Counted from the first letter of the stretch, positions 1 through 6,744 are shown. The stretch: 14,994 nt of DNA from JBBDNV01 sp040877415 (GCA_040877415.1 JBBDNV010000146.1:1-14994), one strand, 5' to 3'. Numbers and translations are program-made. The notes: generated from the sequence alone by a model not told the origin.

Positions 1-883
1 GCGGCTGGCCGTTGGTCATGCCCGCTTCCAGGCCGCCGGCGTTGTTCGTGGGCCGCACGTAGCCCAGGTTCGGCGTGTTTTTCTGGCTGGCGTCATATTG
101 AATCGGGTCGTGCACTTGCGAGCCGGGTCGGCGGGCCGCTTCGAACCCCAGGCCGATCTCGACGCCTTTGATCGCCTGCACCGCCATCACCGCTTGCGCC
201 AGCCGCCCGTCGAGCTTGCGATCCCATTGCGCGTGCGTACCCAGTCCAAAGGGGATTCCTTCCACGCGCACCTCGACGATGCCCCCCAGCGTGTCTCCGT
301 CCTTCGCCTTAGCGTCGATGAGCGCCTTGATTTCATCGTCCTGGTCGGGATTCAGACTGTAGACTTCGCTCGAGTCGCGCAGCGTCCGCTGTTCCTCCAG
401 CGTGCCCGGCCGGGGCGTGATCTTGATTCCGCCCAGCTCGACCACGTAGCCGAATGCCGTGATGCCGAACTGCTTCAAAAGTTGCTTGGCCAGCGCGCCG
501 GCGGCCACGCGCGCCGTGGTCTCGCGGGCACTGGCACGCTCGAGGATGGCGCGAATCGAGCCCAAGAACTTGATCGCGCCTGTCAGGTCGGCGTGGCCGG
601 GCCGCGGGCGCGCCAGATCGTCGAGCCGTTCCAGCTTGTCGTCCTTGTTGACAACCTGGAGCGTGATCGGACTACCCAGCGTCGAGTTGTGCCAGATGCC
701 GGTGAGGATTTCGACCTTGTCGGATTCGATCCGCTGACGTCCGCCGCGGCCGTATCCTCCCTGTCGACGTCGCAGCTCGCGGTCGATACTGTCGGTTTCG
801 ATTTGCACGCCGGCCGGAAAGCCATCGATCAAGGCCAGCATGGCCTTGCCGTGCGATTCGCCGGCTGTCCAGTAACGCAGCAT
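1..883 (-). CDS. aroC: Chorismate synthase (3' end outside window)
   Basis: Converts 5-enolpyruvylshikimate-3-phosphate to chorismate, the last shikimate-pathway step, using reduced FMN in the cytosol. The translation opens MLRYWTAGESHG, the family's usual start, and residues 8-23 fit the first chorismate synthase signature (GESHG followed by a hydrophobic stretch and DGFP). The Arg/Gly-rich FMN and substrate segment RRRQGGYGRGGRQR lies at about 38-51. The second signature, ERASARETTARVAAGAL, is at 115-131 with S118-A119-R120 at its core. The 294 codons seen are about three quarters of the usual 360-390 residues; the third signature would lie beyond base 1. The start at 881-883 is fixed by the conserved N-terminus, although no good ribosome binding site precedes it. 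It is divergent from holA with 221 bp between the starts. Identification is secure. Confidence 0.96.
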   Translation of the reverse strand, partial: MLRYWTAGESHGKAMLALIDGFPAGVQIETDSIDRELRRRQGGYGRGGRQRIESDKVEILTGIWHNSTLGSPITLQVVNKDDKLERLDDLARPRPGHADLTGAIKFLGSIRAILERASARETTARVAAGALAKQLLKQFGITAFGYVVELGGIKITPRPGTLEEQRTLRDSSEVYSLNPDQDDEIKALIDAKAKDGDTLGGIVEVRVEGIPFGLGTHAQWDRKLDGRLAQAVMAVQAIKGVEIGLGFEAARRPGSQVHDPIQYDASQKNTPNLGYVRPTNNAGGLEAGMTNGQP

Positions 884-1104
884 TGCTAACTCACGCCGTG
901 AACACGAATTGCGTCGTCCCGCGGAGGCGCGGACAAAGACCTCAATCTGATTCTACCTCGCGCTCTGAATTGACGATAGGTCGATTGCCAGCGCCCAGGA
1001 AAGCCGCGAAGTCTGCGAGAGATGTCGGTTTCCACTTGCCGCCTGGCATGCCGCTTTTCCGCGCTCGCTGGGGTTCCTTATCGGCATTCATTAAATTGAC
1101 GACC

Positions 1105-2181
1105 ATGCCCAAGCCCCTCGACGCCCTCGACTACCTGGCCCGGCCGTCCAAGCATCCGGCCGCCGGCGTTTGTGTGCTATTCGGCGACGAGTCGTTCCTG
1201 AAGCGGCAGGTGCTCGCCCAGCTCAAGGAGTCTGTGCTGTCGGGAGAGGACGCGGAGTTTTCGACGAGCGTGTTGGGCGGCGGCGAGTTGGCACTGCGCG
1301 ACTTGATGGATGCGCTGTCGACGCGCGCGCTGTTCGGCGGCGGACGGCACCTGGTCGTCGTCGAAGAAGCCGACGATTTCGTGAGCGCCAACCGGCAGGC
1401 CCTGGAAGCATACGCCGCGCACCCGAAGACGGCATCCGTGTTGGTGCTCGACGTCAAGACGTGGCCGAGCACGACCCGGCTCTTCAAGGCGCTGGCCGAA
1501 AGCGGATTGCAGATCGAATGCCGCTTTCCACCGCCGGCGCGGCTCGTCAAATGGCTGACCACTTGGAGCAAAGAAGAGCATCGGGCAAACCTCGATCCCC
1601 AGGCCGCGGACTTGTTGATCGAAACGGTCGAAAGCGACCTGGGCCTGTTCGATCAGGAGCTGGCAAAGCTGGCTTCGTTGGCGGGCCCCGACGGCACGAT
1701 CAGGGCCGCGCTGGTGGCCGAAGCGGTCGGCGGGTGGCGCGCCAAGACGGCGTGGCAAATGCTCGACGCGGCGCTCGAAGGCGACTCGCACCAGGCACTG
1801 GTGCAATTGGATCGATTGCTCCTGGCGGGCGAAGCCCCGATTGCACTTTTGGCGCAAATCTCGGCCAGTCTGCGGCGGCTGGCGGCTGCCGCCAGAATCG
1901 TCGCCCAAGCCGAAGCGGCACACCGCCCCGTGTCGCTGCGCCAAGCCTTGCAGCAGGCCGGCGTCAAGCCGTTTCTGCTGGGCAAAATCGAGCCGGAGCT
2001 CCGCAGGCTCGGACGGGCCCGCGCCACGCAGCTCCTTAGGTGGCTCGTCGAGGCCGACCTGGCATTAAAAGGTTCCAGCTCGTCGCCGGCCCGCAGCCGG
2101 CTGGTGCTCGAACAACTCATCGTGCGGCTCTCCGCGCCGCAACCCGCCCAACAGCGGCCACAAACGGCCGGCCGACGCTAA
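1105..2181 (+). CDS. holA: DNA polymerase III delta subunit
   Basis: Clamp-loader delta subunit, which opens the beta sliding clamp in the replisome. The 358-residue protein matches the family's usual length (about 340). After the N-terminal MPKPLDALDYLARPSKHP comes the delta-type strand and loop VCVLFGDESFLKRQ at residues 22-35, then an acidic VVVEEADDFV segment typical of the AAA+-like N-terminal domain. The C-terminal half is the helical collar domain, with LLLAGEAPIALLAQISASLRR and a final LVEADLALKG-SSSSPARSRLVLEQLIVRL segment that fits the usual HolA ending (leader, DxxLKG, R-LE-LI). The frame is open back to base 883, but I chose the ATG at 1105 because family similarity starts there and the upstream 74 codons look like noncoding leader. 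No strong Shine-Dalgarno is visible. Confidence 0.93.
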   Translation: MPKPLDALDYLARPSKHPAAGVCVLFGDESFLKRQVLAQLKESVLSGEDAEFSTSVLGGGELALRDLMDALSTRALFGGGRHLVVVEEADDFVSANRQALEAYAAHPKTASVLVLDVKTWPSTTRLFKALAESGLQIECRFPPPARLVKWLTTWSKEEHRANLDPQAADLLIETVESDLGLFDQELAKLASLAGPDGTIRAALVAEAVGGWRAKTAWQMLDAALEGDSHQALVQLDRLLLAGEAPIALLAQISASLRRLAAAARIVAQAEAAHRPVSLRQALQQAGVKPFLLGKIEPELRRLGRARATQLLRWLVEADLALKGSSSSPARSRLVLEQLIVRLSAPQPAQQRPQTAGRR

Positions 2182-2206
2182 TCAGGTATTCTTGGTCGAC
2201 ATGGAG

Positions 2207-2237
2207 TTGATTCACGCGGACGCGAACGTGGTATACT
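2207..2237 (+). promoter_or_regulatory. Possible promoter giving a near-leaderless transcript
   Basis: A TATACT -10-like hexamer at 2232-2237 stands only 7 nt before the ATG at 2245. TTGATT at 2207-2212 could be a -35, with a long 19-nt spacer. If used, transcription would start at about the start codon, so the 71-codon gene would have almost no leader; no Shine-Dalgarno is present to contradict that. The -10 match is good and the -35 spacing is poor. Confidence 0.4.
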
Positions 2238-2244
2238 TAAGTTT

Positions 2245-2460
2245 ATGAATCCTGTGTCCGGCATCGGCCCCACTCTCCGTGAAGCTTCTCCGTATCTGCG
2301 TAACGACGCAGAGTGCATCGCTAGGATTCTGGACGTCGCCGAGCGGAACAGCATGATCGAGGGCCTGCCGGCATTCGACGAGGCTTTGCGGCAGTCGATT
2401 CGCCGCGAACTGGAAACGATCTTCAGCGGCTCCGCTCAAGCGCCAGGGCGATCAGCTTAA
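2245..2460 (+). CDS. Small Fic-antitoxin-like (VbhA-like) protein
   Basis: A 71-residue protein, probably all helical. Residues 35-41 read NSMIEGL, close to the Fic-inhibitory motif (S/T)xxxE(G/N), in which the glutamate (here E39, followed by G40) enters the Fic active site and blocks productive ATP binding. As I remember it, VbhA, the antitoxin of VbhT, has a similar SQRLEGL segment followed by a helix ending GELET; here a helix ends RRELET (53-58). The first motif position is Asn35 rather than Ser/Thr. The last 38 nt overlap the 3' end of the Fic gene on the other strand, so the pair converges instead of forming the usual antitoxin-toxin operon. That the protein is real and restrains the neighbouring Fic is inferred. 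It could also be an unrelated small protein or a noncoding frame. Confidence 0.5.
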   Translation: MNPVSGIGPTLREASPYLRNDAECIARILDVAERNSMIEGLPAFDEALRQSIRRELETIFSGSAQAPGRSA

Positions 2461-3067
2461 TCAATGCCGAATGGTCGCGTTTGAACGCCTGCTTTGCCGC
2501 CTCGATGTAGGCATCCGCCCCGCTCGGAGTATTGTCGTACGCCAAAAGCGGCCGCCCTGTTTGTGCAGCCAAGAGATCCGTCAGCAGCTTGATTGCCCGG
2601 GCGTTTCCTTCCCGGAACGGGTGTATGGTCAAGAACTCCCCTTGAATCTCGCCGGCGGCTTGGCAAAACGTCGCGTCGTCACGTATTGCGCTCGCCGGCC
2701 AACGGGACAATGTCGTTTGCTGATATTCATCCATCGACTTGTCTAAGAAGTCGGGCGGTGGCCAGGTGATCCCCGGTTTACTAATCCACGCGGTTCGCCA
2801 CCGGCCGGCCCAGTCATATAGGTCGCCGAAGATAGCTGCGTGAATGTGCCGCAGCAAGTCGCACGTCATCGGCGTGTCGGTGTGTACCTCACGAAGCAGT
2901 TGCCCGTATGCCCGAGCCAGTGCCTGTTCCTCGGCCGCGTGCAGGACATCCAATTCCGTAATGCCCAACTTGTTGACGAGCACCGTTTGCGCTTCGTCGG
3001 CGTATTGGGCCTCAATGTTCCCTGACACGTCGTAGCGGTCGCGGCGCTTGTGAGGTTTTTCAGCCAT
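2423..3067 (-). CDS. Fic-domain protein (probable AMP-transferase)
   Basis: A 214-residue Fic protein, the size of stand-alone bacterial Fic toxins (about 200). Fic enzymes usually move AMP from ATP to a hydroxyl of a target protein. The N-terminus has the DRYDVSGNIEAQYADE type lead-in; residues 74-91 (HIHAAIFGDLYDWAGRWR) are the conserved helix before the flap, and ISKPGITWPPPDF (95-107) is the target-docking flap. The catalytic motif is HPFREGNAR at 149-157, with catalytic H149, the acidic E153 for magnesium and R157. It departs from the canonical HxFx(D/E)GNGRxxR in two places: Ala156 for Gly and Lys160 for the second Arg. No internal inhibitory helix is obvious, so an external antitoxin would be expected. 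I chose the ATG at 3065-3067 because similarity begins there; the frame is open 22 codons further upstream. Confidence 0.88.
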   Translation of the reverse strand: MAEKPHKRRDRYDVSGNIEAQYADEAQTVLVNKLGITELDVLHAAEEQALARAYGQLLREVHTDTPMTCDLLRHIHAAIFGDLYDWAGRWRTAWISKPGITWPPPDFLDKSMDEYQQTTLSRWPASAIRDDATFCQAAGEIQGEFLTIHPFREGNARAIKLLTDLLAAQTGRPLLAYDNTPSGADAYIEAAKQAFKRDHSALIKLIALALERSR

Positions 3068-3180
3068 GCTCGTAAGCGTACGTGGACGGAATGCCATTGC
3101 CAAGCCGCGCAAGCGAGGTTTCGAATGTCGCACGTCCAGACCCTTGCCAAGCGCGGTCCGTTCCGGCAGGCTGGCCCCTT

Positions 3181-3597
3181 ATGTCCGATCGACCCATCGA
3201 AGGCGATGACGCGGCGGAACGGCGGCCCGCCGTTGAGCAGCAGCGCCACGAGCAGCTCCTCGAAGCTCTCGGCCAACTCAAGAGTGTTGTTGAAGAACAG
3301 CTTGCCTCGATTCACGACCTGCTTGAGCACGTCGCTGAAGTCGTGCGGGAAGCATTCGAAGAGATCGGGGTACTTCGAGACGCAATCGATGAGGAGAAGG
3401 AAGTCATCGAGTGGGCCGCCCACAACGGCAAGCGCATCTTCCAGCTGACGAGCATGCCCCGTGATCCAGTCGATCCAACCTGGTCACAGCACCTCAATAA
3501 GTTCACGCGGGCATGCTTGCCCAAAGCGCCCGACCGCCCGACCGCGGCTCGCCAGCGAGCGCAACCGCTCGCCAGACGAGAAGCGCTGATCGTATGA
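3181..3597 (+). CDS. Hypothetical coiled-coil protein
   Basis: A 138-residue protein that I do not recognise. Residues from about 12 to 75 are rich in Leu, Glu and Gln with heptad-like spacing (for example EQLLEALGQLKSVVEEQL), which predicts a coiled coil or long amphipathic helix. After this comes a short segment containing SMPRDPVDPTWSQHLNK, a style of Asp/Pro/Trp motif that I associate, without proof, with small planctomycete proteins. The C-terminus is Pro/Arg-rich. There is no signal peptide or membrane segment. It is divergent from the Fic gene with 113 bp between starts. The ATG at 3181 was chosen because the 33 upstream codons in frame have no protein-like character; its ribosome binding site is weak. 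The opposite strand is open here as well, so the coding strand is not certain. Confidence 0.5.
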   Translation: MSDRPIEGDDAAERRPAVEQQRHEQLLEALGQLKSVVEEQLASIHDLLEHVAEVVREAFEEIGVLRDAIDEEKEVIEWAAHNGKRIFQLTSMPRDPVDPTWSQHLNKFTRACLPKAPDRPTAARQRAQPLARREALIV

Positions 3598-3872
3598 ACG
3601 CTGAGATTATTTCGGTTGGGCCTTATAGTGTCGAAGGACGCGCCGTCGGCGAAGTCGAGGGCCGTCTTGTTCGGAACAGGACGTGCCAAAGCGTTTGCCG
3701 TTCTCGAACTCCGGGCTGCGCATCAATGCAGGACACTCTTGCAGGGTCGCTTTCAACATGCCCCCCGAATGGCTGAGATGGTAGGCGGCGGAAATCCGTC
3801 GCGTTGGCCCTATTTAGCTCTTGAAGCCTCAGAATGTCAGGTATTACTTACAGACGCGTCTTGATTGTAGGT

Positions 3873-3911
3873 CGATCTCACATGTTCCGTAAGAAATTTC
3901 TGACGAGATCG
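3873..3911. promoter_or_regulatory. Candidate operator: inverted repeat beside the promoter
   Basis: CGATCTC at 3873-3879 is the exact inverse complement of GAGATCG at 3905-3911, with a 25-nt spacer that contains the palindrome AGAAATTTCT at 3892-3901. The right arm ends directly before the TTGACA -35 box. This placement fits a regulator site, and the DeoR-type protein encoded in the operon is an obvious candidate. Arms and position are seen; the regulator is inferred. Confidence 0.4.
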
Positions 3912-3941
3912 TTGACAGCACCAAATGCCAAGGGTTAAACT
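3912..3941 (+). promoter_or_regulatory. Promoter of the three-gene sensor-cyclase operon
   Basis: A perfect -35 box TTGACA at 3912-3917 is followed 18 nt later by TAAACT at 3936-3941 (or 17 nt later by TTAAAC at 3935-3940), a fair sigma-70 type -10. The start of transcription would be near 3948, giving a leader of about 26 nt. An AGGTGG ribosome binding site at 3964-3969 lies 4 nt before the ATG at 3974. This is the best promoter match I noticed in the window. Confidence 0.6.
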
Positions 3942-3973
3942 ATCGACAACTCGAATAAGCGCGAGGTGGCTCA

Positions 3974-4321
3974 ATGGGCGTCATCGTGGAAGTGATGGGT
4001 GTCCGTCCAAAGTGGCGGTATTTCGGAATCTTTACGCAGGCTGGACGCCAAGTCGGTGAATCTGAAGTCGACTTTCAGTTTCGCTTTCGTCCGCCGATGC
4101 GGTCCCGGTTCAGCTTATGGCTGTCGAGAAAGCCGGATTTCTACGTCGTCCGTTCCGATCTTTGGCCGGAAATTCGCGTGGCGGATCGCCCGAGTGCCGC
4201 CGTGGATCTTTCAGGTCTTGATCCGGTAACCGATACCGCGGTCGTCCTTGAGCGAATCAAGGAGGCGCTGCGAAAAGGACTCGATCTTTTGGAAACCAGA
4301 GCGTCGGGTGGGCCACGTTGA
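3974..4321 (+). CDS. Hypothetical protein, first gene of the sensor-cyclase operon
   Basis: A 115-residue cytosolic protein of no family that I recognise. The first 85 residues look beta-rich (alternating aromatic and charged residues, such as WRYFGIF and VDFQFRFRPP, then PDFYVVRSDLWPEIRV). The last 30 form a likely helix, VLERIKEALRKGLDLLE, before a short polar tail. The start is supported by AGGTGG 4 nt upstream of the ATG. The stop is 28 bp before the next gene on the same strand, so the two are probably cotranscribed. Base composition is lower in GC than in the flanking core genes, matching its two downstream partners. The sequence alone suggests no function; the position suggests an accessory role in the pathway of the sensor and cyclase. 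Confidence 0.65.
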   Translation: MGVIVEVMGVRPKWRYFGIFTQAGRQVGESEVDFQFRFRPPMRSRFSLWLSRKPDFYVVRSDLWPEIRVADRPSAAVDLSGLDPVTDTAVVLERIKEALRKGLDLLETRASGGPR

Positions 4322-4349
4322 TTCCCGCCGACCGAGAAGAGGTCGCGTC

Positions 4350-5468
4350 ATGGGCTTTCCGAAGAAGCAGTCAAAAACGGAGGAATCCCAATTGAGCGGT
4401 ACCAGGTCTCGCGCCGATTTGCGTCGTGAGTTCATCCGCAAACGCGTGCACGAGGCAGGGCAAGTTTCCCATTCTGAAATCGAAGAAGCCGCTGAGAAGG
4501 GTGGATTTCCGGTATCGCGCCAGTCGCATAAGGACGATGGCATTTACTTTGAGGCAGCCGGGATTCCCATCAAGCGGGTGGGGCGGTTTTTCGTTCGTTA
4601 CCTTGATGAAGTTTGGACTTACAAACTTCGGGAAGATGAGAATCGCGGCGCGAAACGGGCCATGGCGCGCGTCGCCGTGCAACTTCTTCTTGGTGGTATT
4701 CAATTTGACAAGGAAGGCGAACAGACTCAGAGCGGATGGGCAACAATCGTATCGGAGATGCTCAAGGGTCCTGACAACCCTGGGGGAGTCACAAGGCACC
4801 TACTTCATAAACTAGGGACGTGGTTTCGCAAGAGCAGTCGAGTGTTTGCATTGGATGGAGGAACGTCAAACATGCGAATCGCCGAGGAGCTCTCGCTGGC
4901 CCTAGTGACTGATGGACTAAGAATTCCCAATCCCCGCTCGAATATCAGTTCGATGACGGTTATCACTAACTCCACGCGTATTAGCAGACAACTTGAGGAA
5001 CCGCAAAATCCGGTCGATGTGATTGTCCTGGGTGGACAACTTCGAAAGGCGACACTGGCAGTAGTTGGAACTTTGGCCGAGCAGTGCATGGAGCGATGGC
5101 AAGTCAGCCCCGACTTGGCGATGGTGGGAACGACCGCAGCGTGCGCGACGGCTGGCGGCGATTGGGCGTGCTTTTCAGATAGTCCCGACGAAAGCCGTTT
5201 CAAGAATCTCCTTTTCGAGCGTTCGTTCTTGCGTATCGTCGTGATGGACTCGTCCAAATGTGGGCGGATCCGGGCCTCGGCATTTCCTTTTTCGTTCTTC
5301 GCGCCCGACAAGTTGGACATAGTATTGACCGATGAGGGGATCTTGGATGACAAGCACGACGAGTTTCGGCAAGCGGTTAGTGGATGCGGGATTGCACTTC
5401 TAGTAGCGCCGGAATTGCCAAAAGCGAGAGGACGGGACACAGATGCAAGGAATAGTCAACCCCAGTAG
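4350..5468 (+). CDS. DeoR-type protein with divergent HTH and sugar-phosphate sensor domain
   Basis: A 372-residue protein, longer than typical DeoR repressors (about 250-260). Residues 25-83 align in pattern with the DeoR winged helix: RREFIRKRVHEAGQVSHSEI, then VSRQSHKDDGIYFEAAGIPI and a KRVGRFFV wing. The family's hallmark RRDL of the recognition helix is replaced by KDDG (61-64), and two extra residues precede it. A segment of about 70 residues (90-160) separates this from the sensor domain. That domain, from about 164, keeps the DeoR C-terminal marks: FALDGGTSN (166-174), MTVITNS (202-208), VIVLGGQLRK, DLAMVGTTA, the VVMDSSKCGR lysine motif and DIVLTDEG. Such domains, which share the ribose-5-phosphate isomerase fold, bind sugar phosphates. 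The start is supported by a GAAGAGG site 7 nt upstream. It is either an atypical local regulator or a sensor or enzyme that no longer binds DNA. Confidence 0.8.
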   Translation: MGFPKKQSKTEESQLSGTRSRADLRREFIRKRVHEAGQVSHSEIEEAAEKGGFPVSRQSHKDDGIYFEAAGIPIKRVGRFFVRYLDEVWTYKLREDENRGAKRAMARVAVQLLLGGIQFDKEGEQTQSGWATIVSEMLKGPDNPGGVTRHLLHKLGTWFRKSSRVFALDGGTSNMRIAEELSLALVTDGLRIPNPRSNISSMTVITNSTRISRQLEEPQNPVDVIVLGGQLRKATLAVVGTLAEQCMERWQVSPDLAMVGTTAACATAGGDWACFSDSPDESRFKNLLFERSFLRIVVMDSSKCGRIRASAFPFSFFAPDKLDIVLTDEGILDDKHDEFRQAVSGCGIALLVAPELPKARGRDTDARNSQPQ

Positions 5469-6744
5469 CCTTGGACTTGAGACACTCGCCAAACAACCAG
5501 AAGCCGACGGGCGCGAACTTGTTCCTGGCGTGTACTCTTATGTCGACACGCAGGGCAATTCGGGGTGGCACATCCTCGATCGCGACCCGCGCCAGAGTTT
5601 CAAGGTGATCCGCTCCTGTTCGCTTCTGAGCCCAGCAAACTCCACATTGGCGTCGTATCTCGGTTGCCGTCGTGCGCTGTGTTTGCTCGACCCGAAGATC
5701 GAGAAGCTGCATGGTCAGCGGATCCGAGCCTATTTCACTGCTCACGGAATCGCCCATGTGGACTTCTGCTTGCCTCGACGGGCTATTCCCGAAAGCAACA
5801 AATCCTTTCAAGTTCTCGGCAATGTCTCCACGTGGGTATTGGACCAAGATCCCGACGGCGATGACGTGATCGTAATTTTTGGGGGTGGCGTCTTGATTGA
5901 TTTGGGTGGCTCTGTCGCTGATTTCGTTCGCCGCGGATTATTGCCATACGTGTCGATCCCGACCACACCCATCGCGATGGTTGATGCAGCGGTCTCGCCC
6001 AAAACGGCCGTCAACATTGGTTCACACAAGAACGGAGGAGGCGGACGTTACGCACCTGAGGTCGTTTTGATGGATACAGCTTTTCTGCGAACAGTCGATC
6101 ATTCCGCACTGTTAGACGGCCTTTCGGAAATTGCCAAAATTGCGATTGTCGGGGACGCGCGGTTGTTTGACGTTATCGAGGAGTTCGGCGTTGAATTGGT
6201 TCGACGCCATTTCCAATCCAAACTCGGAGAGCTTGTGCTTTGCCGTTCAATCGAGAGTTTCCTGACGTTGAAGGCTCAGCTTGGCGAGCCATCGATTCGA
6301 GCATTTGGTCATATGTTTTCAAAACTTCTCGAAAGCTTGAGCAACTACAAGCTCACGCACGGAGAGGCCGTGGCGATCGAACAAAGGATTGCGGCGTTTC
6401 TTTCGGCAGATGAAGGACTCCTAAACGCAAACGACCTCGAGCGGCTGCAATCATGGTTCGACCAGATCGGGTTAGCATCATTCGCTGACGTGTGCGATAC
6501 AAGCCAGATTTGGGACCATGTATTCGCGAAGGCGTACCAAAAAGGTCGATCGTTTGATTTCCCTCTTCCGGGCCGCCAAATCGGTAAAGGCACGTTCTTG
6601 AAACGGTTTACGCGCCAGCAATTGGCGGTAGCCATCTCACAGGCGAGAAAGCGGGCTTCCGACACGATTTTGCGCGTAAAAACCGGACGGTCCCAAAAAC
6701 GCAGGCGAGCACCTCGTTTGCGGTTCCTTCGATCAACGGCATAG
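5443..6744 (+). CDS. Sugar phosphate cyclase, EEVS-like rather than AroB
   Basis: A 433-residue member of the NAD- and metal-dependent sugar phosphate cyclases (dehydroquinate synthase superfamily). Seen: GGGVLIDLGGSVADFVRRG (147-165, NAD binding), IPTTPIAMVDAAVSPKTAVN (172-191), HKN (195-197), and three metal-ligand candidates E229 (LSEIAK), H290 (FGHMFS) and H306 (THGEAVAI). Length, the RYAPEVVLMDTAFLRT segment and a late PLPGRQIGKGTFLKRFT segment resemble 2-epi-5-epi-valiolone synthases more than AroB (about 360 aa). The residue four after H290 is Lys, where AroB has His and EEVS usually Pro, and the loop between K277 and H290 is about 8 residues shorter than in AroB. It probably cyclises a heptulose or hexose phosphate; the product is unknown. 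The C-terminus is unusually basic (KTGRSQKRRRAPRLRFLR). The start overlaps the upstream gene by 26 nt, which suggests coupled translation. Confidence 0.82.
   Translation: MQGIVNPSSLGLETLAKQPEADGRELVPGVYSYVDTQGNSGWHILDRDPRQSFKVIRSCSLLSPANSTLASYLGCRRALCLLDPKIEKLHGQRIRAYFTAHGIAHVDFCLPRRAIPESNKSFQVLGNVSTWVLDQDPDGDDVIVIFGGGVLIDLGGSVADFVRRGLLPYVSIPTTPIAMVDAAVSPKTAVNIGSHKNGGGGRYAPEVVLMDTAFLRTVDHSALLDGLSEIAKIAIVGDARLFDVIEEFGVELVRRHFQSKLGELVLCRSIESFLTLKAQLGEPSIRAFGHMFSKLLESLSNYKLTHGEAVAIEQRIAAFLSADEGLLNANDLERLQSWFDQIGLASFADVCDTSQIWDHVFAKAYQKGRSFDFPLPGRQIGKGTFLKRFTRQQLAVAISQARKRASDTILRVKTGRSQKRRRAPRLRFLRSTA

Larger units (their letters stand above)
3594..3973. other. Degenerate stretch upstream of the sensor-cyclase operon
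   Basis: No convincing gene. An ATG at 3594 overlaps the TGA of the preceding frame (ATGA), and its frame begins MNAEIISVGPYSVEGR, but after about 30 codons the composition stops looking protein-like, as if a gene had decayed or frameshifted. From about 3780 the DNA becomes AT-richer and holds the inverted repeat and promoter annotated separately. No tRNA, insertion-sequence end or long repeat was seen. Confidence 0.4.

Noticed and set aside
98..889. Open plus-strand frame of 263 codons opposite aroC
   Set aside because: The minus strand encodes chorismate synthase with two intact signatures; the plus frame is an antisense shadow.
2866..3423. Minus-strand frame of 185 codons covering the Fic start and the coiled-coil gene
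   Set aside because: Its C-terminal half overlaps the Fic gene in another frame. Its N-terminal half looks partly protein-like (MGGPLDDFLLLIDCVSKYPD), but the plus strand has better helical periodicity. Not fully excluded.
3527..3542. Tandem duplication of CGCCCGAC
   Set aside because: Only two copies of 8 bp inside a GC-rich coding stretch; too small to be meaningful.
5443..6744. Assignment of the cyclase as AroB because aroC is nearby
   Set aside because: It is more than 4 kb away in a different compositional block, about 70 residues longer than AroB, and lacks the catalytic His and loop length expected of dehydroquinate synthase.
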